Positions 35,965 to 43,433 of a DNA stretch of 43,944 nucleotides are shown piece by piece (the stretch's first letter is position 1; every line of letters begins with the position of its first letter). The stretch spans positions 1 through 43,944 of the forward strand of contig JALHOZ010000038.1 in assembly GCA_022842725.1 (NCBI GenBank), read 5' to 3'. Below the pieces are notes generated by a model, which was given only the letters and a program-made list of their open reading frames with translations, searched no databases and was not told where the DNA came from. Position numbers and translations under genes: made by a program. Source of the DNA: Saprospiraceae bacterium. GTDB lineage: Bacteria; Bacteroidota; Bacteroidia; Chitinophagales; Saprospiraceae.

Positions 35965-36632
35965 GGTACTTCTGAAACCTTAATGAGGTAAACAAAGATG
36001 GTTTTTAAAAAGTTCCCGTCATCGGCTTTAACCGGAAATAATGTAAATATTTTCTCAAGATCTTTGGCAAATATGATAGGATCAAAAACATTTTTTTGTG
36101 TCATAACAGCTGTTGCCATCATTTTATTTCTGATAGAAGCAATTTCTTCATCTGAAAGAGCGTGCAGTGCCATAAAAACATGTCGGATTTCAGGTATAAA
36201 CAACGGAACTTCACCGGATAATTCTAAAAACAATGCCATCATTGTTTTTACCTTCCACTTCTTTTTTCCCTGATAATAGATGATAGGAATAATGGGTTTA
36301 AGTGGCTTTTTTTCACGGACACATTTCCACCAATGAGAAAACATATACAATCCCACCTGGATCAATACATTTCTGTCGGGAGAGGATTTGTGTTCGAAAA
36401 GCAGTACAATATCAGTAGCTCCGTCAGGTTGGTCTTTTGTTTTTACTTCAAAAACCATATCCGAAATCCGGGCTTTCAGATCATCGGTAAGGTAGGACTC
36501 CTGAAGGTATTGTAACGTACTTAGTTCCAATGATGCCACCAGTTCTACCGGTAAAAACTTTTCAAAAAAGGATATCGCTCTGTTTGTGTCTGAAAAGGTA
36601 GCTTTGACGAACTTGTCGTGTATATTTTCCAT
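35664..36632 (-). CDS. Rpn-family recombination-promoting nuclease / PD-(D/E)XK putative transposase
   Basis: A 322-residue protein of the Rpn/PDDEXK_2 family (formerly transposase_31), RecA-independent DNA nucleases that promote recombination. The N-terminus MENIHDKFVKATFSDTNRA and the LLFEHKSSPD core are typical; the motif I Asp is in KARISDMVFEV, and D...EHK forms the (D/E)xK site. Residues about 250-275 hold a run of QEGRQEG/LQKGRQEG four-residue repeats, which in this family vary in number and act as a charged linker. The last 40 residues form a small helical domain (LLAKITKLSEEEVIKIL). Its own promoter candidate is at 36651-36679. The 3' end is duplicated downstream. Confidence 0.88.
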   Translation of the reverse strand: MENIHDKFVKATFSDTNRAISFFEKFLPVELVASLELSTLQYLQESYLTDDLKARISDMVFEVKTKDQPDGATDIVLLFEHKSSPDRNVLIQVGLYMFSHWWKCVREKKPLKPIIPIIYYQGKKKWKVKTMMALFLELSGEVPLFIPEIRHVFMALHALSDEEIASIRNKMMATAVMTQKNVFDPIIFAKDLEKIFTLFPVKADDGNFLKTIFVYLIKVSEVPKTEWAEALNTIPSDIKENLMTTYTWMKEEGIQEGLQKGRQEGRQEGLQKGRQEGILEKETEVILQGYEEGLNIHLLAKITKLSEEEVIKILKEHQKIKD

Positions 36633-36650
36633 ATCGTAAGTAATTTTTTA

Positions 36651-36679
36651 CAAAAGTAATAACACCTTCTTACACCAAA
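36651..36679 (-). promoter_or_regulatory. Putative promoter for the Rpn gene
   Basis: Minus-strand TTTG (36676-36679), 17 bp, then TACTTTTG (36651-36658) fit the Bacteroidota -33/-7 pattern with a slightly short spacer. The ATG follows 19 bp later at 36632. Confidence 0.45.
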
Positions 36680-36718
36680 AACATTAGCAAAAACTTTAAC
36701 TTTTTTATAAGAACAAAC

Positions 36719-37147
36719 CTCAACATCATCCCTACCCTGCCCAATGGCAACAGCAACTTTATCGGCAAAGATGCGACCATCTTAAAATGGAGGTACAATA
36801 CCAATTTTCCTTCTACACACCGGGACTTTAAGATCTATTTCAGATATGTCGATCCCCAGAATGGTGGCGGAAGCGGTGGTGCCGGTGGCAGCGGCGGTGG
36901 ATCCGGAGGTGGCAGCAGCTCAACCCATGATGCACACGGTGACCTGTCCGGCTTCAAACTCATCAAAACCATCACGGCTTATCAGGCGCACAAGATGGCA
37001 GATGCTATCGAATACATCGGATTTGCTTTTGCTCATGAGATTGCGCGCAAGGACAATACCAACCTCAACCTGGAATACAAAATCATCGCCACGCATAGTG
37101 ACGGAGGATTTTCTATGCCGGAAGTCATAATCATCCAAACCAATTAA
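36719..37147 (+). pseudogene. C-terminal remnant of a large protein with Gly-rich linker, in front of the toxin gene
   Basis: An open frame without start codon encodes LNIIPTLPNGNSNFIGKDAT, then KIYFRYVDPQNGG, a glycine/serine linker of about 25 residues, and LSGFKLIKTITAYQAHKMAD to PEVIIIQTN before TAA at 37145-37147. Codon use is G/C-richer than in the toxin gene 29 bp downstream. The 5' part is missing; the junction lies within 90 bp of the divergent Rpn gene. I do not recognise the family. Its place just before the toxin gene suggests the upstream gene of the same toxin operon, truncated when the Rpn gene or a deletion came in. Confidence 0.6.
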
Positions 37148-37176
37148 TAATTAAACAACTAATAATTTAACAAAAA

Positions 37177-40083
37177 ATGAAAATGAAAAAATTAATATTT
37201 ATCTTTTTGATATTCATCAGCTGGATGAGTGGGAAGGCACAACAAGGTAATGATTGTTATATCATTCTTGGAAATCTAAGTGGTAAAACAGAATTACATC
37301 CTCAAATGTTATTTGACACAGTTTGTAGTTTAGTTGATAATTTTGACAGCTTCATGTCTAAGGGGAATTCTTCTCGTTGGAGTAACAATTTTAAAATAAT
37401 TACTAATATACCTTACCCGACGAAAGCCTTTATAAACGAAGAAGGTAATTTTAACGCTGTTTTTAATGACGCTGTAGATAAAATTGAAACAATTTCTCCA
37501 CATTATTTAGGGGTTATAAAGGAATTTTACACAAGTAGAATCAATTATCGTGTGGTTTTGAAATTACCAAATACAGGACCATTAGAAGGATTAGACGAAG
37601 GGGTAAAAGAGGCACTAAGAGCAAATATCGAATCAGCTATGAATGCATATTATTTAGTTTACAGAAATAGCCCTCTAGCTGAAATAGCAGGATATTCTGT
37701 TTTGATGAAATTTATCGCAGACTTAGAGAATGGTTCTTTGGATTACTTTGGTATGATGGGTTTTGTCGATATACCTTATAATGGAGAAACTGTTACAAAA
37801 ACTTCAGAAACATTTACCACACTTACCAATGGAAAGAATTTTGGAGGACTAAGATTGGATGGTGTTGATATCGACAATTTCCTTACCTTCTCTGATGGAG
37901 AAGGAACAAACTTTAGCTATATCATTAGTAGTAAAAATGATGTAAGCAAAATCAATGAAATGGGTAATAACTTTTCTAATTTATCATCAAAAATAAAAAT
38001 TTGGATTCATTTTGATTTTATTGTAGCTGAAGATTTACCTGGTGTTAAAGGAGACCAATCTGGTTCAAGAAACGGATCGGTTGGAATAATGAAAGTAAAA
38101 TTTGATAATAATCTGACTGAAGTTGAAGCAGATGCCATACTTCAGTCCAATTATAACAAAAAAACAAAACTAGCGAATTGCTCATTCCCAAATGAAAACT
38201 TTGCAGATAATTGCATAGTACCCCATGGCCAGAATATTTTCGGATCAGATCCAGCTGGCAATTTTCTTACTGGACTGACAGCTGGATTTATTGGAGAAAT
38301 ATTTAACTATATACACTTCGTTTACTCAAGTGCTCAAAAGATCGATTCTAATCTTTTACTAAAATTGGGATTCACAGCTTTTAAATTTACAACCTTATAT
38401 CAATCGCTCTATTTAGGTGCTACTTTGGCTTATGCCATTCGAGATTCTGAAGCCTTTAGAAGAAAAATAAACCAATCTTTAGAAGTATTTGTTAAAAGTG
38501 TGGACGAAATAACCGACATAGGAGTTTCTATATTCAATACTTTAAATACCATAGACATTAACAAATTAAAAGATATATGCATCCAAGCCAAAGAAGCTTT
38601 TATGCTTTGGTTGAATGGGATAATAGAGAATGCCACATTGGCCTCGGCATCGTTGTTTGTGGGTAAATTAGTGGGCCAGGTAGGATTTGAAATAGCTTTA
38701 GCTGCTCTAGGTGGAGCAGCTCTAAAAGCTGCCAAAATGTCAACAGAGTTTTTAGGTTTTTACAAACTTTTAAATAAGAAAGATGGAGTAAAAAACTGGC
38801 TGGTCGAAAAATTAAGGGCAGCACCAAGTTCTCAAAGAAACAAATGTGCTATTTTGGGAAAAGGATGTTTCATCAAAGACACCCCCGTACTTATAGCCTC
38901 TAACCCTTTCAGAAAAACCACCGCAGCCTATGCTTTGGCTGCCATGCCGATTGCAGTACCTATACAGGATGTGCAGCTCTTGGATTATGTTGTTGCTCAC
39001 AAATCTGTAAACTCCACTTATGGTTTAACGGCAAGTACGAATGAGGATATTTACATCGGACTACTTAACAAAGACCCTTATACATCAGATCAGCAGCGGG
39101 AGCGGGACGAATATAAAATCAATGACACCGATTGGAATGAAGTCACCTTTGAGCAAGTAGATGGCACATCCACTTGTAAGTTGGCTTTAAACAATGATTG
39201 GATCAGTGAACATAATTATTCTGTTGATGCCATAGTCAATATGAACTTACCTGAGCAAGGCATCTCAGGCCCCTTCAAAATCACCTCTATCAAGCACATC
39301 ATCCCACAGAAAAAACCTGTCGATGAAGATGAAAATGATGAGTGGGAATACAGGCCTGTTACCGGGCTGTTTACACATCAATCCAATGATGTGTGGAAGA
39401 TCACTTTTGATAATGGTACAGCGTTAGGAGTTACCAATAATCACCCGATTTATTCTGTAAGTAAAGGCGACTGGCAACATGCAGGGCATCTTGAGATCGG
39501 TGAAGAAGTATTGGCACTATCTGGAAATGTAAAAGTTGTATCCAAAGAAAGAGATCTTACAATACAGCCTGTGTATAATCTTGAAGTGAAGGATTTGCAT
39601 AATTTTCTGGTTGGGGATGTTGGGGTTGTGGTGCATAATAATTACATAGATAATCTTTTTGAAGTTTACCGTGACATTATTGGTAAGACAGGTTTGAAGC
39701 ATATTTTTCATGGTGAAATTAAAAATGGTAAAGCTTATGGGTGTCATCACATAAGAGCGGTTAAAGATGGGAAAGCAAAATTACTTTCAAATAAAATTGA
39801 AATTGGGCCATCTGGTTCGGGTGTTTACAAAGCTAAAGTTGAAGTTAATGGAGTTGCGAAAATAGATAATGATGGTTATTCTACATTTTTTCCAGATAAT
39901 TGGGATGAGCTAAAAACAATGGATAAAATTAAAGAAGCTCAAAATAACGTTGTTAAAGTTGTTACTGAAAATTCAGGAACCAAAGTCATAATAGGCCAAA
40001 CCTCTGAAGGCATCAAAATTAGAATAACTACATATACACAGTTCAACAATAATATTTATACAGCATATCCAGATTACGATTAA
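37177..40083 (+). CDS. Secreted polymorphic toxin: Hint autoprocessing domain and C-terminal EndoU-type RNase
   Basis: A 968-residue exported toxin. A signal peptide covers residues 1-21 (cut near GKAQQ). Residues 22 to about 540 are an unrecognised head, with hydrophobic, possibly membrane-active segments at about 362-420 and 480-520. A Hint domain runs from Cys564 (KGCFIKDTPVL) through Asn755-His756-Pro757 (VTNNHPIYS) to HNN at 820-822, the typical self-cleavage end of pretoxin-Hint modules. The tip, 823-968, has the bacterial EndoU pattern: KHIFHGEIKNGKAYGCHH (His842, His845, His857, His858), YSTFFPDNWDELKT, and a final IYTAYPDYD. EndoU tips are RNases that cut at uridines and kill neighbouring cells in known toxins. 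The next gene starts 1 bp after the stop and is probably the immunity gene. No VgrG, PAAR or T9SS signal is visible, so the export route beyond Sec is unknown. Confidence 0.85.
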   Translation: MKMKKLIFIFLIFISWMSGKAQQGNDCYIILGNLSGKTELHPQMLFDTVCSLVDNFDSFMSKGNSSRWSNNFKIITNIPYPTKAFINEEGNFNAVFNDAVDKIETISPHYLGVIKEFYTSRINYRVVLKLPNTGPLEGLDEGVKEALRANIESAMNAYYLVYRNSPLAEIAGYSVLMKFIADLENGSLDYFGMMGFVDIPYNGETVTKTSETFTTLTNGKNFGGLRLDGVDIDNFLTFSDGEGTNFSYIISSKNDVSKINEMGNNFSNLSSKIKIWIHFDFIVAEDLPGVKGDQSGSRNGSVGIMKVKFDNNLTEVEADAILQSNYNKKTKLANCSFPNENFADNCIVPHGQNIFGSDPAGNFLTGLTAGFIGEIFNYIHFVYSSAQKIDSNLLLKLGFTAFKFTTLYQSLYLGATLAYAIRDSEAFRRKINQSLEVFVKSVDEITDIGVSIFNTLNTIDINKLKDICIQAKEAFMLWLNGIIENATLASASLFVGKLVGQVGFEIALAALGGAALKAAKMSTEFLGFYKLLNKKDGVKNWLVEKLRAAPSSQRNKCAILGKGCFIKDTPVLIASNPFRKTTAAYALAAMPIAVPIQDVQLLDYVVAHKSVNSTYGLTASTNEDIYIGLLNKDPYTSDQQRERDEYKINDTDWNEVTFEQVDGTSTCKLALNNDWISEHNYSVDAIVNMNLPEQGISGPFKITSIKHIIPQKKPVDEDENDEWEYRPVTGLFTHQSNDVWKITFDNGTALGVTNNHPIYSVSKGDWQHAGHLEIGEEVLALSGNVKVVSKERDLTIQPVYNLEVKDLHNFLVGDVGVVVHNNYIDNLFEVYRDIIGKTGLKHIFHGEIKNGKAYGCHHIRAVKDGKAKLLSNKIEIGPSGSGVYKAKVEVNGVAKIDNDGYSTFFPDNWDELKTMDKIKEAQNNVVKVVTENSGTKVIIGQTSEGIKIRITTYTQFNNNIYTAYPDYD

Positions 40084-40084
40084 T

Positions 40085-40546
40085 ATGAGAACAATTGAAT
40101 ATTATTTTAAAATTGAATTCCAATATATGAATGGAAAGTGGCTCTCCGATGAAGGTAACTTAAGTGCTTGTGTTAGTGCAACTCATAATATATTGAGAAC
40201 AAAATATGTAAATTATAATATTTTGGGTGACTTTATAATTCTTACTCCATCAATGCACGACTATTCAAAAGCCGAGTTATTAATAAGTAGATTAAAGCAA
40301 GAACTATCAAATAAAGGAGAAACATATTACGGAAATGAAAACATAGGTTTGGAGTGTAAAAATGATTTTTGTCGACCAATAGATCATCTAACTCCTACTG
40401 ATCTCAAAGATGGGGCATCAATAAATTGGAATATAATTACTCCAATTGAATTACAATATATTCCTACACAAGAGATATTTAAGCTATTTGAAGATTGGCT
40501 TGAATTTTTGAAGGAAATCAAATTAAACTCACCAAAATTTTTATAA
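40085..40546 (+). CDS. Probable immunity protein to the EndoU toxin
   Basis: A 153-residue cytosolic protein without signal peptide. I do not recognise the family. It is acidic to neutral, has an N-terminal beta-rich part (TIEYYFKIEFQYMNGKWL) and a helical end (EIFKLFEDWLEFLKEIK). Position is the argument: its ATG lies 1 bp after the toxin stop, on the same strand, and it is the only gene before the cassette region. GC content is as low as in the toxin tip. Confidence 0.75.
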   Translation: MRTIEYYFKIEFQYMNGKWLSDEGNLSACVSATHNILRTKYVNYNILGDFIILTPSMHDYSKAELLISRLKQELSNKGETYYGNENIGLECKNDFCRPIDHLTPTDLKDGASINWNIITPIELQYIPTQEIFKLFEDWLEFLKEIKLNSPKFL

Positions 40547-40578
40547 GTTAAAGCGTAGCAATATTTTCGAATTTTACT

Positions 40579-40614
40579 AAGCTGGGCAATTGGGTTCCTA
40601 ATTCAACCCGGCTT
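40579..40614 (+). terminator. Hairpin after the immunity gene
   Basis: AAGCTGGG (40579-40586) pairs with CCCGGCTT (40607-40614) with one G-T pair. There is no clear T-run, so it is a weak terminator or mRNA 3' end. Confidence 0.35.
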
Positions 40615-40714
40615 ATATCCTCCATCCACAATATCATGCTCTCTCCACAAAAACATCACAAAAAACCACCCCAACCTACTCCATTACCCGTACTTTTGTT
40701 TTATCTTTGATGTA

Positions 40715-40873
40715 GTGCTCTGTCAAGATAAAGAACTTAATTAAATGTTGTTCTTTTTTCGAATCTCTGCGTTAAAAATACTCACCGTAGCTACGGCTAT
40801 GCCTGCGTTTTTTGCCTTGATCTTCAAAAAAATAACGGCCATTATAATTTAACTTATTACCTTTACAGAGCAC
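40715..40873. mobile_element. 159-bp MITE with 9-bp terminal inverted repeats and TA target duplication
   Basis: GTGCTCTGT at 40715 and ACAGAGCAC ending at 40873 are perfect inverted ends, flanked by TA on both sides (40713-40714 and 40874-40875). The inner parts are imperfectly inverted around the 12-bp palindrome CCGTAGCTACGG (40785-40796). It has no coding capacity. TA duplication points to an IS630/Tc1-mariner type transposase acting in trans; none is in this window. The uninterrupted target exists at 42517-42726. Confidence 0.85.
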
Positions 40874-40890
40874 TAGTAATAAAAAAATGA

Positions 40891-40980
40891 TTCATTTTTA
40901 TTTTATGGTATGGAAGTTGGAATCCGGAATGGGGTAGATTTTATGACACACAAGTTACAAACTTGGAAGATTATAAATAG
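40891..40980 (+). pseudogene. Broken toxin tail, copy A
   Basis: The frame between TGA (40888) and TAG (40978) reads FIFILWYGSWNPEWGRFYD, then TQVTNLEDYK and stop. Copy B at 42589 reads on at this point with AAG, so copy A has a nonsense change. Past the stop the same frame reads TGILQRHQ, a second stop (41004-41006) and QTGASIGR, and then enters the immunity-like gene. It is a dead toxin tip or linker. Confidence 0.6.
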
Positions 40981-41015
40981 ACAGGTATTTTACAGAGGCA
41001 CCAGTAACAAACTGG
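40951..41015. repeat. Two stem-loops of the ACAAACT family in copy A
   Basis: CAAGTT-ACA-AACTTG (40951-40965) and CCAGT-AACAA-ACTGG (41001-41015) are perfect inverted repeats with the same loop bases as those in the large inverted repeats but with other arms. Confidence 0.65.
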
Positions 41016-41061
41016 CGCCAGCATCGGTCGTGCATGTAGACTAAGTAAAATTTTTGTGATT

Positions 41062-41796
41062 ATGAGTAATGAGTTTCGATTTTATTCTTCCTTTAATAAA
41101 GAGCTATCAAGTATTCATGAAATAGCTTATAGGTTAGGTCATTCGTTCAAAATGTTCTCAGAATTTGACGAAAGATTCAAGATAATTTGCATCCACTTAC
41201 CAAAAGAGAATATAAAAGTTAATCTATCGGTTACCAATAGTATAGATGATTTAGCAGATGCTATTCTCAAATATAATTTAAAGGATATTCGAAAACATGA
41301 TAAATTAATTAAACCAACAGTAGATTATAAAAGAGATTTTGGATTTTCCCTTGGCTTTAATTTTGAAAATAGAAATGGAGATAATATATTAAGTATGCAT
41401 ATCAATATTGGAGGGATTTCTTCTTTTATTAATTATACATTAAGTGAATTGACAATTAAGCAAATTGAAAAGTTTAATTCGCAATGGTATTGTGTTTTCA
41501 TTAAATCATTAATTAAGTTTTTACCAATCCAATATGCTGTTGTAAGGCCAGGAGATATGATGTTTCTTAGTAGAGTTCTTCAAAAATATAAATATCCTAT
41601 TGGTTTATTGACCTATTTTAGTAATGATTTGCAAGACTTCATACCAAGGGTAACAGAGCTAATAAAATATGAAGAAGTAGACAATGGAGTGATAACTTAT
41701 ATATCAAAAGAAGTATTTGAAAATGAAGAAGGGTTTAACTTTCTAAGCGATATTATGAATGGAATAGGTAAGAGTAATCCGAAATACTTAATATAA
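41062..41796 (+). CDS. Orphan immunity protein, tentatively Imm52-like
   Basis: A 244-residue soluble protein from ATG 41062 (a GTG two codons earlier is possible). Its C-terminal half (PIQYAVVRPGDMMFLSR, then IGLLTYFSNDLQDFIPRV and VDNGVITYISKEVFENEEGFNF) resembles what I remember of the Imm52 family, which guards against several toxin tips; this is from memory only. It follows the broken toxin tail copy A and is followed, with TAATG overlap, by another toxin-tail frame. It is likely intact and could protect against incoming toxins. Confidence 0.6.
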   Translation: MSNEFRFYSSFNKELSSIHEIAYRLGHSFKMFSEFDERFKIICIHLPKENIKVNLSVTNSIDDLADAILKYNLKDIRKHDKLIKPTVDYKRDFGFSLGFNFENRNGDNILSMHINIGGISSFINYTLSELTIKQIEKFNSQWYCVFIKSLIKFLPIQYAVVRPGDMMFLSRVLQKYKYPIGLLTYFSNDLQDFIPRVTELIKYEEVDNGVITYISKEVFENEEGFNFLSDIMNGIGKSNPKYLI

Positions 41797-41966
41797 TGCT
41801 ACAATGTTGCTATATTCTACTACAAATAATTTATAATAAACAAGTAACAAACTTGCGCGAGCAAAGGGATAATGATCAGTTTTTTGCAAGAGAAGTCAAT
41901 TGGTTAATAGATAATGGAGCTCAGGATTTTCAACAAGTAGGAGATTTATGGAAAGTAATATGGTAA
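41796..41966 (+). pseudogene. Toxin C-terminal fragment (56 codons)
   Basis: The frame starts at an ATG overlapping the previous stop (TAATG), but only the later part looks coding: NKQVTNLREQRDNDQFFARE, then VNWLIDNGAQDFQQVGDLWK and IW before TAA at 41964. It looks like the very end of a toxin tip. Its stop overlaps the start of the next ORF by 19 bp, the usual tight toxin/immunity layout. The residues VTNL are shared with the tails at 40891 and 42589. Confidence 0.5.
41841..41855. repeat. Stem-loop of the ACAAACT family
   Basis: CAAGT-AACAA-ACTTG is a perfect 5-bp stem with the constant loop. It lies in the toxin-tail frame where it encodes part of QVTNL. Confidence 0.6.
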
Positions 41967-42259
41967 GAAATAACGAGTTCATAGATTTTATAAAGAAGTA
42001 TTTCAATGAAAATTTAAGTAAATATAGTTTGAAATCAGAAAGCTTGCATGGTCCTTTTTGGCACTTAGAGTTTACAAATGAGGTGATACTTGTTATTATA
42101 TCAGGCGATATTGGTTTCCAAATTGAAATTAACTTTTATGAAAAAAAATACCCCTTATGGCAATATGACTTTTCCGTTTCAGAAAAGACACAAACAAATT
42201 TTGAAAATTTAAAATATCAAATGGATGCTCTTAAAAATTTGCTTATAAGCCTAAATTAA
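41948..42259 (+). CDS. Small immunity-like protein (103 residues)
   Basis: A soluble protein of unknown family, with HGPFWHLEFTNEVILVIISG, then IEINFYEKKYPLWQYDFS and a helical C-terminus. Size, low GC and overlap with a toxin tail fit an immunity protein. ATG at 41948; a second in-frame ATG is four codons later. The product is probably cytosolic. Confidence 0.65.
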   Translation: MESNMVRNNEFIDFIKKYFNENLSKYSLKSESLHGPFWHLEFTNEVILVIISGDIGFQIEINFYEKKYPLWQYDFSVSEKTQTNFENLKYQMDALKNLLISLN

Positions 42260-42516
42260 AAAATGGATGAAGTGTTCTAAAATAAAGCCATAATCTTTTC
42301 TACTTCTGACAGGAGTACCATCCAATGTTTCACTGGTAACTTGAGACATAATGTTTCTATCACTGGCGTAGAAAACGTTGTTATAAAATATAGAAGGTCT
42401 CTTCTTTCCACCAATTTTCTATTCCAGTTCACCCATGAATAAAAAGTGCTCCTATGTTATATATAATGGTGCTAGAATCAAAATTTATAAAATGGTCATC
42501 ATGTGAGATCATATAC
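42260..42516. other. Gap with a weak minus-strand coding remnant
   Basis: On the minus strand, from about 42430 to TAG at 42251-42253, the frame reads KIGGKKRPSIFYNNVFYASD, then RNIMSQVTSETLDGT and RSRKDYGFILEHF. It looks protein-like but has no start and is preceded by a stop. I do not know the family; it may be a further cassette remnant in the opposite orientation. Confidence 0.3.
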
Positions 42517-42726
42517 CACAAAAACCACCCCAACCTACCCCATTACCCGTACTTTTGTTTTATCTTTGATATGATATTAGTAAAATGAACCATTTTTAAG
42601 ATATGGTATGGCAGTTGGAATCCGGAATGGGGTAGATTTTATGACACAGAAGTTACAAACTTGGAAGATTATAAAAAGACAGGTATTTTACAGAGGCACA
42701 AGTTGCAAACTGGCGCCAGCATCGGT
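42517..42726 (+). repeat. Duplicated cassette-head segment, copy B (without MITE)
   Basis: It matches 40657-41028 except for the MITE, and thereby gives the empty target site. Copy B keeps the reading frame WYGSWNPEWGRFYD open where copy A has stops. Confidence 0.85.
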
Positions 42727-42780
42727 AGACCTAATATCCCAAATGGATTACCAGCCTTATTTCACCCACAACCCAAATAA
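42589..42780 (+). pseudogene. Toxin tail fragment, copy B (63 codons, no start)
   Basis: After TGA at 42586 the frame reads TIFKIWYGSWNPEWGRFYD, TEVTNLEDYKKTGILQRHKL, then QTGASIGRPNIPNGLPALF and HPQPK to TAA at 42778. Except for copy A, I do not recognise it. It ends 8 bp before the next immunity-like gene. It has no start codon and must be the end of a former longer toxin. Confidence 0.6.
42650..42711. repeat. Two stem-loops of the ACAAACT family in copy B
   Basis: AAGTT-ACA-AACTT (42650-42662) and AGTT-GCA-AACT (42701-42711) are at the same places as in copy A. The second has both arm and loop changes relative to copy A (CCAGT-AACAA-ACTGG). Confidence 0.55.
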
Positions 42781-42788
42781 TCTTACTG

Positions 42789-43175
42789 ATGAATTACAAA
42801 TATTTACACTTAGATGCTCACAAACAATTTTTATTACAAATAATTGAATTTGAAAGAGAATTGATGGGGTCAATTTATTGTGAAATGCAATTAAAATGTG
42901 AATCTATAAATTATAAATTTGACACTAAAATAAAATTTTGGGTTCAGCATAATATTAATTACAATAATTGGAATAATTTCATAAATGAACATTTAGTTTT
43001 ACTAGACATGGATGAAATAAAAAGGATTGAAGTTTTTAATGATTCAATTAAGTTTGATTTTTCGTTCGAAACTATAAGATTTAATTCAAACTTAATTTTT
43101 GAGATACCAATTTCAAACGATGAGATGGACAGATTTAAAAGCTATATTAATTCTCAATACGAAGAAAGTTTATAG
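42789..43175 (+). CDS. Immunity-like protein (128 residues)
   Basis: A soluble protein of unknown family starting MNYKYLHLDAHKQFLLQIIE. It is rich in Asn, Ile, Phe and acidic residues, with beta-strand-like segments (INYKFDTKIKFWVQHNI, SIKFDFSFETIRF). It lies 8 bp after a toxin tail and is directly followed, in the same frame, by another toxin-like fragment. Immunity function is inferred from context. Confidence 0.65.
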   Translation: MNYKYLHLDAHKQFLLQIIEFERELMGSIYCEMQLKCESINYKFDTKIKFWVQHNINYNNWNNFINEHLVLLDMDEIKRIEVFNDSIKFDFSFETIRFNSNLIFEIPISNDEMDRFKSYINSQYEESL

Positions 43176-43433
43176 TATACCAATCGGAAAGGTTTTCCAT
43201 ATATCTACAAAGCTAGTGAAGTAGAGGTAAAAGCAGCAACTGAAAAGATAAAAACACATAGGAAGATTCCAGGAAATATCAGTGTAGGTAACTGGGGTTA
43301 TTTAGAAGGTAAAATTGAAGGATTTAATTATAATTTTGACAAGATGTGGAGAAGTGTTTCCCGATTGCCAAAGTATCCCAACCAGGCATACACTAACACC
43401 GCCATGCACGGAGACGATGGTCGAAGTTTGTAA
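43176..43433 (+). pseudogene. Toxin fragment cut by the inverted repeat, deaminase-like
   Basis: Directly after TAG of the previous gene the same frame continues as YTNRKGFPYIYKASEVEVKA, then THRKIPGNISVGNWGYLEGK and NYNFDKMWRSVSRLP, where the sequence enters the large inverted repeat (43359) and ends at TAA in 43431-43433. The GNxSVGxxGYLEGxI...WRS pattern recalls the start of nucleic-acid deaminase toxin domains (from memory, uncertain). The catalytic half is missing, so it is inactive. No start codon. Confidence 0.5.

Larger units (their letters stand above)
40657..41028 (+). repeat. Duplicated cassette-head segment, copy A (contains a MITE)
   Basis: From ACCACCCCAACCTACTCC to TGGCGCCAGCATCGGT this segment matches 42517-42726. 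Without the 159-bp insertion and its 2-bp duplication, copy A is 211 bp and copy B is 210 bp. The segment contains GTACTTTTGTTTTATCTTTG, a possible promoter stretch, then the coding remnant WYGSWNPEWGRFYD. Confidence 0.85.

Noticed and set aside
36846-37130. Plus-strand frame of 94 codons rich in Ala and Val
   Set aside because: It is a shifted frame of the Gly-rich remnant; the frame with GGGSGG and a normal-looking C-terminal domain is the coding one.
42608-42847. Plus-strand frame of 79 codons starting MAVGIRNGVDF
   Set aside because: It is out of frame with the WYGSWNPEWGRFYD reading shared by copies A and B and runs into the next gene in a wrong frame.
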